From NCBI GenBank assembly GCA_017893485.1, contig CM030361.1, positions 140,448,461 through 140,512,460 on the forward strand: a stretch of DNA of 64,000 bases, in the 5' to 3' direction. The stretch is from Hemerocallis citrina (Eukaryota > Streptophyta > Magnoliopsida > Asparagales > Asphodelaceae). Positions 43,601-53,592 of the stretch are shown here, piece by piece; positions within the stretch are counted from its first letter, which is position 1, and every line of letters starts with the position of its first letter. Both the position numbers and the translations under genes were made by a program. The notes below the pieces were generated by a model, which did not search any database, had not been told where the DNA came from, and saw nothing but the letters and a program-made list of their open reading frames with translations.

Positions 43601-44316
43601 CTAGGCTTACGGGCTCCCCGATTCCCCACGTCGAGGAGGATCGGAGTGTGGTCTGAGGTTGGTCTAGGAATTGTTCTAGCTGAAGCAAGAGGAAATAAAG
43701 CTTCCCAGTCCATAGAGACTAGAATTCTGTCCAGCTTGGCCATAACCGGAACTACTTGCAAATTAGACCAAGTAAAAAGTCTATCATTGACTGGGATATC
43801 AATCAGTTCAAGTTCCGTGATAACTCTATTGAATTCCTCTTGGTGCCTATCGCTAGCGCCTCTTCCCTTGTGTTCAAAAGCAAATCTGGTGATGTTGAAA
43901 TCCCCTCCCACAATACAAGGTCCTGACCAGTGCTGGCGGATGTCGGCTAGTTCTTCCCAGAAGGCCTCTCTGTCCGTGGCCACGTTCGGACCGTAGACGA
44001 CAGTCACCGTCTGCGTCCAATCATTGGAACGTCGTTTAAGTCGGGCGGTCAAGGAGAACGTACCGCAGTGCTCCTCTTCGCAGGAAAGAAGATCCGAGTT
44101 AAACCCTATAGCAATCCCCCCTGAGGCACCGACAGCAGGCCGTAACAGCCACTCCTTGATCCTGCTACCACCAACTCTTTTTAGTTTGTGCCCGTGCTGG
44201 AGTTTGGTCTCCTGCAGCCCTACTACATCCGCCCTGGAATTGCTAATGACATCCCGCACCATTCCCCTCTTACCCCTATCCCCCAGACCCCTAACATTCC
44301 AAAATAGTGTATTCAT
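40651..44316 (-). pseudogene. LINE ORF2: endonuclease and reverse transcriptase, one in-frame TAG
   Basis: From ATG 44316 the AP-endonuclease domain is clear: FWNVRGLGD, VGLQETKL, VGGDFNITR and TSDHTPILLD. The TAG at 43059..43057 is followed by the same frame without any other stop to 40651, about 1220 codons in all. RT blocks: DKSPGPDGFP, DFRPISLINC, FIKGRCILDC, LKLDFEKAYDSVDW, KKGLRQGDPLS and LQYADDTLIF (catalytic YADD intact). A zinc-binding RVT tail follows (FLWLVLNNAILT...CGFCNV...LNHLFLHC). The stop codon sits at TAGCAA, plausibly from CAGCAA. Confidence 0.93.
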
Positions 44317-47012
44317 TGGGGGGACTTGTCGTGGGAAATCGTAGTGGAGGGTGTAGGGCCGGCTACATCCTCAAGAATGATAGTCGACCCCGAGCCGACT
44401 CCGGGAGCGTTATTGTCAGAAGGCCTAACTCTAATAGTTTCCCAACCCCGAATTTTATTGAGGAGTAAGGCTATACGCTCAGTGTCCCAAATTTCTAACC
44501 CACATGTGGTAGCTAGACATAAAACATCAGAATCTGACATGTAATTTAAAATAGATGCTAAATAACTAGTCGTACCTCCTTTGTCGAGCTTAGCGGCCTT
44601 GGCTGCAGCGGCGACCTCGAGATAGTCATCCAAGGACTCCACATGAGCCCTCTTAGTAGTCTGCTGAACTCTGAATCCAACCGCTTTACAAAACTGTCTC
44701 GAGCTATTTCCCGGCGCTGAGTCTGGAATTGTGGACATGACAAGCTCCGGCGAGATCTCCCTCTGGGTGTTTGCGATGAACTCTGTATCATCTGAATCCT
44801 CCTCAGAGAAGTCTACCTCGAGATCAAGCCTTCCTTCTGGATCCTCATCACTGTCTGTAGGTATATCTTCATCATTACGAGTGTGCGCTTTCACCTCGGA
44901 CCCCTCAGTGGGCCCGTCGCCTTTCTGGAAGATTGTGGGCCCGCAGATCGTCGAATCACTAATAATAATAGAGTTCTCATTTACGGACCCCTCATTGGGC
45001 CCGTTCACAAAAATACAACTTGTCTGTATGTTAACCTGCTGTATGGACCCCTCACTGGGCCCAAGATTCTCTATCAATAAATTCCCATCCATTCCGAAAG
45101 AAGAGTTTGCCACTGGATTAGAAAAAAGTGCATCGCGATTCAACAGAACCGCCCCCTTGAGACCCACACCTGTCGCTACGCTGTCCGAGGCGGTAAGTTT
45201 ACCGCCCAGGATAGCTGGCAGCACGTGGTTGGATGGGTTATCGGTGGGTTTCTTGAACTCTGGGTGCACGAGGACTGGCTCGATTGAAGCGATGCTGCGT
45301 TCGCCACGTGGCCTCGTTCCATAGGGGGGTGCTTCGGTGGGTTTGATAGATGACCGGTTCACACCATATTTCACAGTAAACGAAGCTGCATTAATTGCCC
45401 TGTTACCGCATATGGGCTCTTCGTCTTCTACGCCTTCTTCAACTGCTAAAATACCACCTTCTTTGAGCCCCTCTTCTACCAAGCTCCTACTGCCATCTTT
45501 CCCTATTTCGACAAGCGCCAAACTCTGATTCTCTACACCCGCTCCCTCTGCCTTGCTTTCCTTCTCTAATGGGTGCTTGGAGCTGGAATTGATCAGAGCA
45601 GCGTTTGTTTCTTTCCTCAAAAAAGACTCTGGTTCTTGATACGCCTGCTTCAAAATCGTTTCTTTATCTTTTTCTGGTGCAAACCAACACTTGGTGACCC
45701 ACTCTTTGGTCGTTAGTGTGCCAACCTCTGAAGCCTGCTCCAGTCTGGTGGTTTCTTCCACCAACTCTCTACTTTGACCCAACATGTTAGACTTTCCATT
45801 TCTGGGGGCTGCATGTACCGACTCTTCCCTCTGTGCCACTGTGCTCCCAACCAGAGTTTGTACGCTTTTCAGGTTCGCCCTTCGGTCCTCCGAGTTGAAG
45901 CTTTTTTTACCGCTGGATCTGAGGGGTAGCAGCCTGTAGTTAGCGTTATTGACCGTTGGGTGTTGCCTTGGTCGTTGGCCCTCTACCGGAGCGTGAGCTC
46001 GCTCCTCCCTCCCCCTCGCCGCCTTAATAATTTCCTGGTGAGCCCTCTCAACCTCGTGGGAGCCATCTATGGTAAGATCCTTTGTTGGCGAAAGCGCTTG
46101 CTTGTAAGATCTGCCGTCCCTTAGAGAGGCTGCGCGTTCCAGGGGGTTGGACGTCGCCTGCTCCTTTGAAGCTTTTACTTGCTTGTGTAACACAAACCTG
46201 ACCAGATAAGCTTCGTCAAAGGAATAGATTTTAGAGAATCGTGGCATCAGGGCTATATCGATGCTGCGAATCAGAACCTTTGCTGAAATCAGCTCTGATT
46301 TTCGCACCGTTGTTTCATCAAGATCCTCCACCGATCCAAAGTCCGCCACTATCTCCTGAATAGCCTCCCTCTTCCAAAAGTGCAACGGGATGTTATGAAT
46401 CCAAATCCAGTACAACTCACCCTGAGGTGGCTCCGCCCCGAAGGTCGGAGTCCAAGCACTGAATTCCACTGCGAAGTGGCCAAAGTCGATGGTCCCCATG
46501 TTCACCACCTCTGTGACTTTCTCTGGCGCTGGGAAACTTACTAGAAATTGCAAGTGGCAAAGTTTCTTAGCCACCCAGTCTCTGTCTGCTCGCATTGGCC
46601 ACTTCTCAGAGAGTGCGTGGTTAAGGTGAGCCTCCGAAGGTCTACCGGCTTTGATTTTGGCAATAGCGCACCATTTCCTTAGCCACAGTTCTTTGTTTTT
46701 GATGACCTCTATACTGTTAGCCAGTCTAACAATAGTGGGGCTGTCTGGCGACCTACCCCGATTAACTGGACGCTCTTCGTCACTTTGATTTTCCATCACA
46801 TTTGTGCAAACATACGACAGATGTCCCCACTTCATGCATTTAAGGCACCTCACTTCCTTAGTACACTCGCTCCTGAAGTGGCCAAGATCACCACAATTGA
46901 AACAAGGAGCCGGTTTCCTCTTGCCCTTCCTCTGTTTCTTTTTGTGCTCAAAGTGCTCCTGTTGATGGTAAGAAGAGACTTCCTGACTTTTGTTTTTCCT
47001 GCTTACAACCAA
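44313..47012 (-). CDS. LINE ORF1: DUF4283 and zinc-knuckle protein, about 899 codons
   Basis: The N-terminus carries a CCHC knuckle pair (CFNCGDLGHFRSEC and CLKCMKWGHLSYVC, residues 37-70). It is followed by a DUF4283-like domain (about residues 100-270, with WIWIHNIPLHFW) and a long, low-complexity acidic region. The frame has no ATG near its beginning: upstream, in frame, a TAG at 47021..47019 separates it from a 252-codon frame. It ends with TGA at 44315..44313, overlapping the ORF2 ATG as ATGA. ORF1 proteins of plant LINEs are thought to bind the element RNA. Confidence 0.85.
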   Translation of the reverse strand: MVVSRKNKSQEVSSYHQQEHFEHKKKQRKGKRKPAPCFNCGDLGHFRSECTKEVRCLKCMKWGHLSYVCTNVMENQSDEERPVNRGRSPDSPTIVRLANSIEVIKNKELWLRKWCAIAKIKAGRPSEAHLNHALSEKWPMRADRDWVAKKLCHLQFLVSFPAPEKVTEVVNMGTIDFGHFAVEFSAWTPTFGAEPPQGELYWIWIHNIPLHFWKREAIQEIVADFGSVEDLDETTVRKSELISAKVLIRSIDIALMPRFSKIYSFDEAYLVRFVLHKQVKASKEQATSNPLERAASLRDGRSYKQALSPTKDLTIDGSHEVERAHQEIIKAARGREERAHAPVEGQRPRQHPTVNNANYRLLPLRSSGKKSFNSEDRRANLKSVQTLVGSTVAQREESVHAAPRNGKSNMLGQSRELVEETTRLEQASEVGTLTTKEWVTKCWFAPEKDKETILKQAYQEPESFLRKETNAALINSSSKHPLEKESKAEGAGVENQSLALVEIGKDGSRSLVEEGLKEGGILAVEEGVEDEEPICGNRAINAASFTVKYGVNRSSIKPTEAPPYGTRPRGERSIASIEPVLVHPEFKKPTDNPSNHVLPAILGGKLTASDSVATGVGLKGAVLLNRDALFSNPVANSSFGMDGNLLIENLGPSEGSIQQVNIQTSCIFVNGPNEGSVNENSIIISDSTICGPTIFQKGDGPTEGSEVKAHTRNDEDIPTDSDEDPEGRLDLEVDFSEEDSDDTEFIANTQREISPELVMSTIPDSAPGNSSRQFCKAVGFRVQQTTKRAHVESLDDYLEVAAAAKAAKLDKGGTTSYLASILNYMSDSDVLCLATTCGLEIWDTERIALLLNKIRGWETIRVRPSDNNAPGVGSGSTIILEDVAGPTPSTTISHDKSPQ

Positions 47013-47735
47013 GTTCCACTACCCCTCCTTCTCCTCATCCCCTCGGAAAGCGTCCTCCTTAAACCCGTCTTGCGATGGCACAAGTTTGCTTCGCAAGTCG
47101 CTGGCTTTCGGAGCATGGCTCTCGAGTGGGATCAGGGGTTCGGGATGGCCGGTGGTGGGATGAGGGTGAGTGGCGGGATCGGGGTCTTGTATTTTGGAGT
47201 TAGGTACTACCTCCTTAGACAAATGATGTCGATGCTGGATACTATTGTGGTGATGGTTGTGTAACCCCAGTGCTAGCTGAAGCCGGGTTGTGTGTTGTGT
47301 TGGTTTGGAGTATGGTTTATTCGGTTGCGGAATGAAGTGGTTGGAATTTGAAAGATGTTGGAACTGTTGCTTGCGATAGCCATGCTCGTAATCCCTCTCA
47401 GTGTGGTCCCTGGGGTTTTGGAGACGGCGTTGAGACGGAGGGGTCTTCTTACGCCAAGCTTGGCTAGTAGGGGGACCCCTTCGTTGGGCCCTCCCCCCGT
47501 AAGACTCCTCGTGACGGTTAGGCAGTATGCAGCGATGATGACCGTGTTTCCCCCCGCCGCTACTGCGCAGTGTACGATGTTGTACACGCGTTGGGGATGG
47601 AAAACGTCTGAGCTGATGACCTGCTGCGCTCTCATGAGGCAGTGGGGCCACCCTCGGAGGGGATACATGCTCTGGACTGGCAGCAACAACAGTTGTTTGA
47701 GGGGGCTGTAGGTGTTGGACCCCTTCATTGGGCCC
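44898..47735 (-). repeat. Five dispersed copies of an 18-bp GGGCCC...GGGGTCC motif in the LINE
   Basis: On the plus strand GGACCCCT(T)CNNTGGGCCC occurs at 44898, 44985, 45045, 47473 and 47717. In ORF1 the three lower copies encode Gly-Pro-(Thr/Asn/Ser)-Glu-Gly-Ser. Confidence 0.9.
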
Positions 47736-47777
47736 ACACCCACAAAGTTCAAGCAGCGACAAGGCAGTGGCCGCCAT
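47019..47777 (-). pseudogene. Upstream part of LINE ORF1, 252 codons, ended by TAG
   Basis: Starts at ATG 47777 (MAATALSLL) and ends at a TAG that is in frame with ORF1. It is Pro/His/Ser-rich, and I recognise no domain in it. A GPNEG block at its start is encoded by a nucleotide motif repeated elsewhere in ORF1. The second copy of that motif (47473) is read in another frame, so a frameshift probably lies between them. It could be the decayed ORF1 N-terminus. Confidence 0.6.
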
Positions 47778-48019
47778 TCAACGAGTATCACTATAGAGAG
47801 GCACGCACTCAGACACCAAGATGGAGAGAGGGATAGTCAGAAAAGGAAGAGGAGAAGAAGCAAAGAGAGGTCGAAGAAGAAGGGAGTTGGCTGAGGGAGG
47901 AGGTACACAGGCTTCGGGATGGGCTACTGGAAGGAAGGGAAGGCCAAGAAAGTGGTCGGAGGAAGAGTATGGAGGTTAGAGAGCCGGGTGGTGGGGGGGG
48001 GAATGGGTGGTTAGTAGTT

Positions 48020-48517
48020 GATGGTGGGAATCGTGGGATACTGGGATCCAATGTGGATGGCGGTTACATTATTAAACTATAAAATTATCCTTTTGCCCTT
48101 GTAGGAAATATGAGTTGGCTACTGGGCCTTTTTCTTGCAGTCTGTGACCCAATTCTCACATTCCATTATATTTTCCTTCTCCTTATATGTAAGTTGTTGC
48201 ACATATTTATTATTATTGTTGTTAGTATCATTAATTAATGTGAACCCTCGATGTATAGACTTGTGCATGAATGCCTCGTAAAGTTGCCTTCTTCTCAACA
48301 ATTTTATGTTGTTTTTCATGTTTTTCGGTCTCACTATCAGCTCCTACATTTTGAAGTATCGTGGGGGTTTCCTTCCCTTTTTCATTTCCGTTTTTTTTAT
48401 CCTTCCAATGGTTAGTTACGAACTTTAGTCAGATTCATTGTTACTTTAGGTACATTACAATAACATTGTAAAACTTTGGAGTTGAATCTTGGAGTCAGAT
48501 ATAGCCAAAATAGTGAA
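48020..48517. other. Spacer between LINE and element C, nothing recognised
   Basis: AT-rich, non-coding. It continues the target DNA of the LINE and precedes the LTR of C. Confidence 0.5.
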
Positions 48518-49032
48518 TGATATGGAATAGAGAGAGTGGCGCAACCAGGACCCTCAGATCTCCTCAAAACCCAATTTTCTACGATTATCGGGTCCAGCAT
48601 CAGGTTGGGCTTCAACCAGTTCAGGCCCAGCGGTAAACGGGTCCAACCCGGCCCATTAGGGTCTCATACCTATTTATCCCTGTCTATAAATACCAGCTCC
48701 CCTTCTCACTTTAAAAAATAATAAACTTTTCACCACCTGAACCCTAGCTACTGTTGCTTTCTCAGTGACTGACTAGATCGTCGGAGGGCCTGTCGCCGGG
48801 ACTTCTCCCGATGTATATAGGCAGTGTACAGGTACACAAGGCCGAGCAGAGCTACTATATCCGAACCGAGCTACTAGATCCGAGCGGAGCACCCGGCCTC
48901 TACCTCTCTCCTGCTACTCCCGAGCCGGTCCTATTCCCTAGGGTCGGATGGATGTCAGTACCACAGCTTCCCCTTCACAAATTACAAGAACTCACACCTG
49001 CTACCCCCACACCCCAAAAACAAACAACATCA
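48518..49032 (+). repeat. 5' LTR of element C, 515 bp, with primer site after it
   Basis: Starts TGATATGGAATA and ends CAACATCA. TTGGCACCGTCTGTGG follows at 49035. It aligns with both LTRs of A. A TATA box (CTATAAATACC) is near 48684. Confidence 0.88.
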
Positions 49033-50412
49033 GGTTGGCACCGTCTGTGGAAAGCTCAGGTACTGTCTCCAGTCCGAGCCCAGCCAGGAAAATCCCCTCA
49101 AGTCCGAGCTCTTCCATGGCTCCCAAAGCCAGAAGGGTCGTCACCTCGGCACGACACCCGGACCCTCCACATCACAGCCACGCGGACGCCCAGGGTTCCA
49201 ACCAACCACGGATCATTGGCGCGGACGAATACGGGCCGAGTGCTTCTCACTCGAACGCGACTGATTTGCGATGAGTCATCTTGAATCGGCAGGCCAGTCG
49301 GACAAAGGGAGAGGTCACTTCCAACTCGGTCTCGAACCATCGCAGACGACCGTCCCTAGAGCGCAATCCAGGACACAGCCACTCGCCCTGTGGACCTCCG
49401 TCCCCGCAGGACCCGGTAGGGGAAGCCCCAGTCATGAGGGCCGAATTCCAAAAATTTCGGAACGAGGTCTTTCAAGCAATCTGAGGCGGGCATGGAACCG
49501 AGGTCCGCAACAACTCTGACCCTCGGTCAGGAGCAAGGGGTGGCAAGTCCTACCGATCGGCTCGTCCCATGGAATAAGAGGGCGCTGTCCTCCGACGCTT
49601 ACGGGAGATGGAGAACCGCCTCGCCCATCTCGGCGAGGGCGGACCAGTGTCGGGTCATGGTCATTGACCGACCCGATCCCCATTCCCGCCCCCTCCCCCC
49701 CAAATCTTGGAAGCTGAGGTTCCCCGAAATTTCAGGCCTCCCCAATTCGAGACATACAACGGCGAAGGTGATCCCGCTGATCACATTGAGGGGTTTAAAA
49801 CCCTCATGATGATTCACAGCGCTGCGGATCCCCTCCTATGCCGCGTCTTCCCTGCTACCCTGAGCAGTCCGGCTTGGGAATGGTTCTCAAAGCTCATCCC
49901 GGCTCAGTCTTCTCGTTCGACCAGTTGGAAGCAAACTTCCTAGCCCTCTTCGTGACCAGCAGAAAGGTCGAAAAGATGAGCGCATCCCTTTTGGACCTCA
50001 GGCAGAAGGAAGAGGAGTCACTCCGTAATTTCGTTCGGAGGTTCACAGCTGAGGCAATGACTGTCTCCTCTCTTGACGCGGGCGTTGCTTCGGTGGCTTT
50101 TCGATACAACGTTCGGCACGGTCAACTGAAGGCTTCATTGGCCAAAAAACCACCCGTAGACTTCCCCGACCTGCTTAACAAGGTCGAGAAGTACATTCTG
50201 GAGGAAGAGGCCCTAAATTCTGAGGGCACCAAAAAAGCCATTGCCAAGGGAAAGTGGAAGGCCGACGAAGTCGAGCCGTCAAGAAAACCATGAAAGAGAC
50301 GGCTAGTCTCAAGAGAGTTCCTCCGGTCCCCCGATTTGAAAGGTGTACGTCGCTGACCCAGAACGTTTCGGCAATCCTGATGGAGATCGAGGATAAAGGG
50401 CTCTTCCGACTC

Positions 50413-53400
50413 TGTAACCCCTATTTTTCTATTTTGGATTTTTATTATATTTTTTTATTGATTATTGTATCTGGATTTTTTTAATTATAATAAATTTTTT
50501 GATTTTCTTGGGTCCATTTATTTTCTTTTGATCATTCTGTTCTCATTGCAAATTTTGCTCATTGCAAATTTTGCTCTTCGTGAATTGTTCCGCTTTATGT
50601 TCATCTCATTGATTCTTATGTGTTTGTCTCTTTTTGGAGTCTAAACCTGTACCCTAAACCCACTAACCAGCAACCCAAAACCCCCAATTCCTTAATCTTC
50701 TATAAATACCCTATTATTAAAACCCTAATTTAATATCCCTCTCTCTCTCCGCCGCTTTCTTTCTCCCCTACCCCCAACTCTCTCCCTCCTCTGTTTCATC
50801 CAAACCCAACCGCCCAAACCCAATCCACGTTCTCCCGTCTCCGACCACCACCTTGGCCACCGCTCATCATCACCCCCGTCATCATCCCCGTGCCACCATC
50901 CCATCTTCGTCACCCCCTGTCCCTATCGCCATCCTCCGAACCCACTTTGCCTGCACCAATTCCTCGCCTTCATCGCCCTCACTCTCTCCATTCACCCTGC
51001 AACCACCGGAGACCCCCTTTTGCCTTCGTCGTCGTCATCGTCCAGAGCCCCGCACTTCTCCTCACCGTTTCGCCTCCTCTGTTTCATTGATAAACAGAGT
51101 ATTCGCAGCGCCACCATTTCCCTTGGCCCCTGTCGTGGCTTCTCGACCGCAGCACCGTCGTCGCCAGTCCTCGTCGCCGTCGTCGCCAGCCATCGCCGTG
51201 GTTGCCGTCCCCTCTCCCGCCAACTCTCTCTCTCTCCCTCTGTTGATTGGAGAAGAAGTACAGTTGGGATTTTGGGGTGTTTGCTAATCGTGAGTATAGG
51301 AGATCCGAACTTGGTGTTTGCTATTTTGCTGGGATCTTGAGTTGGTGTTTTGTTGTGTGTTTTGCACATGGCTCGCATGTGTTCCCGTGTTCGTGGTTCG
51401 TCGTCCAGAATTCTAATCCTGTTATTCTATATATTCGAATCTACTAATTAAAAGGCAAGTCTCTTCTTGAACTAGTTGTGTAATACCCTGATTTTTCAAT
51501 TAATGAGAAATTATTTATTTTGCACGTGTTGTGCACGTGCAATATTTTGTTGGATTATTTTATCATGATGTTATGTTTAAGTATAATTTTCTCAAATTAT
51601 TTTAGTACAAAAAGCCTTCTTTAAAAGCCTTCTTTGATTTAATTAAAAAGCCTTTTCTTAAAAAAGCCCAAAAGCATTTTATTTTATTTAGTTTTATAAA
51701 TTATTTTTGGCCCAAAAAGAAAGCCCATGAATTAATTTATTTTAAGTAAACTTGTCATGTAGAAGACTTTTTTAAACAAAATTATTTTTATACAATTTTA
51801 AAATGTACAAATTTGGCCTAGTTGCATGCACGTGCACTACACGTACACGTGCATTGCACATTTCTTATGCTTGGCCGGTAGCATTCTTTTGGGAGGGAAA
51901 GTTGAAATTTTGGTGTGGAGAACATGGGGGTAGTTTCAAGGAGGTGGGTAGTTTTCCTAACTCCTACTTGAATCTAAGCCTTTCATTTTGCAACCACCAA
52001 GATGATCTTAGCCCTCCATTTCCCTCATTTTTTAGTATAAATACCTCCTTACTCATGGCTAATTTTTCATATGCAAAGTGTAATTTCTAAAGCTATACTA
52101 ATATATTGTGAGAGTTATAAAAGATAAGAGTTTGTGTGGGTTTGTTGCTTGGAGTGCCGGCACCATCAAGAAGCATTCGGTGGGGAGCTTGAGGAAGCAT
52201 TCGGCATTGGTTGGAGCTTGGAGTGGTGCATTCTTTTGGCTAGGAGGAGGTGTTCTCATCTACTTGATTGCTTTTGTTTGTTTCCTCTCCAATTGAGGTG
52301 GGTAAAACAATTCATGTTTCTAATATAGGGTTCATGCTATATATTGATGACACTATACATGGAAAATATTAATAAGAGACCACTCTAATTAAAAAGTTAG
52401 TGTGTGAATGGCTTAGAATGATGTGATAAATTGTGTATGTGAATTGCTTGCATGAAATGATACCATATGAAGCACTTACTATGATTATCTAGTTAATTGA
52501 ACAATGATGCAATGTGACTAGCATGATGTGTGAAAGCCTTTTTTTAATTACTTGCAAATTGTGTGGTTGAAACATGACAATTGAGAAAGATATTAACACT
52601 ATGGGAATTGAATAGAAAGGTATATTGAATGCTTTGAATTCATGTGTAAAGTGGCGTAGATGAACCAAAGAATTGCTTGTTGTCATCAATTTAGAAATAA
52701 CCAAACTTAGTAATTGTTGAGTTTCACCTATTCATGTGCTATATGAATTCTTTTGCTAGTATGAGTATGGGGAAATCCAAGGTTGTATTGTTTGTGAATG
52801 TAGATTAATAACCAGTAAATTATCATGGAAAATTTGGGGATAAAAGAGAGATTAAAAGATTAATCGATTATTTTCAATGTCGAAAATAAAGGATTTGCTA
52901 GTTTTAATAAACAAATAATTAATTTGGGTGGAGAAAAATGTGTTTTAGTGCAAAAATTTATTTTACAATTACTGTTTTGAAGATGGAATAAAGAAGATTA
53001 AATCTGGAATTTTTCAGTGGTTTATATGAAGGCAATATGAATCAATTGTTTTGAACATCGAGTTAATTTCTAAAAACAGTGTGAATATGAGTCTAATGGG
53101 TTTTAACCCACACTGTGACAATGATGAGCAACAATTCTAGAGATGGAGCTGGATTGCGCTGCTTAATTTGCTTTATTGCTAGATTTATTTCTTTGAACAT
53201 TGTTATGACTTTGTACTTTATTTTGGACTTATGTTCCCGTCGTTTTTATTTCCCATATATTGGATATTATTTGGATTATTTCATTTATTATTGAAATTTG
53301 ACTTGATTCATGTGACTATATCTTTCTTGCGTGGTTGTGTTATTGTTCATATTGCTGAGTTAGTCTGGTACAGCTTATGGATGGTGTTTACATCATTCGC

Positions 53401-53452
53401 TGGGCCTAGGTTACGTACTCGTATTCCGTATTCTGAGAAGCGGGGCGTGATA
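50413..53452 (+). mobile_element. LTR-type insertion of 3.04 kb in element C, TSD GACTC, possibly composite
   Basis: Starts TGTAACCCC and ends GCGGGGCGTGATA, between GACTC at 50408..50412 and 53453..53457. A second LTR-like start, TGTAATACCCTGATTTTTC, occurs inside at 51479. From there the sequence resembles the beginning of family B LTRs in plus orientation (AAGCCCATGAATT, GGCCCAAA and GCACGTGCA blocks). There are two TATA boxes, at 50701 and 52036. It has no gag or pol. A Pro/Ser-rich ORF (50853..51287) is not recognisable. Either it is one solo LTR with an old internal duplication, or a short two-LTR remnant. Confidence 0.75.
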
Positions 53453-53592
53453 GACTCCCTCCCCGACTAAGCAACAACAAGAAGCGGGACCAGAGATTCT
53501 ACTGCCGCTTCCACCGAGACAATGGGCACGAGACGGACAACTGTCGGGCCCTTAAGGACGAGATCGAGGCCCTCATCCAGCGAGGGTACTTG

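Larger units (their letters stand above)
40427..48007 (-). mobile_element. LINE (L1-type non-LTR retrotransposon), 7.58 kb, near full length
   Basis: On the minus strand: a C-rich 5' leader, an ORF1 region, ORF2 with endonuclease and reverse transcriptase, a 3' UTR and a short A-run. TGGTTAGTAGTT stands at both ends (40415..40426 and 48008..48019), a 12-bp target duplication. The 3' flank itself contains a further partial duplication of the target (CACTTGGTTGGTAG at about 40376). One TAG in each ORF keeps the copy inactive as it stands. Confidence 0.9.

Noticed and set aside
44731..45324. Plus-strand 197-codon Ser/Pro-rich ORF
   Set aside because: It lies opposite LINE ORF1 and reflects its acidic, Ser-rich codons.
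47800..48007. Possible tRNA or small RNA gene in the LINE leader
   Set aside because: No cloverleaf or box A/B pattern could be found; the sequence is simply purine- and G-rich.
50853..51287. Pro/Ser/His-rich 144-codon ORF as a captured gene
   Set aside because: Low complexity in C-rich leader DNA of an LTR; overlapping frames on both strands are equally open and show no domain.
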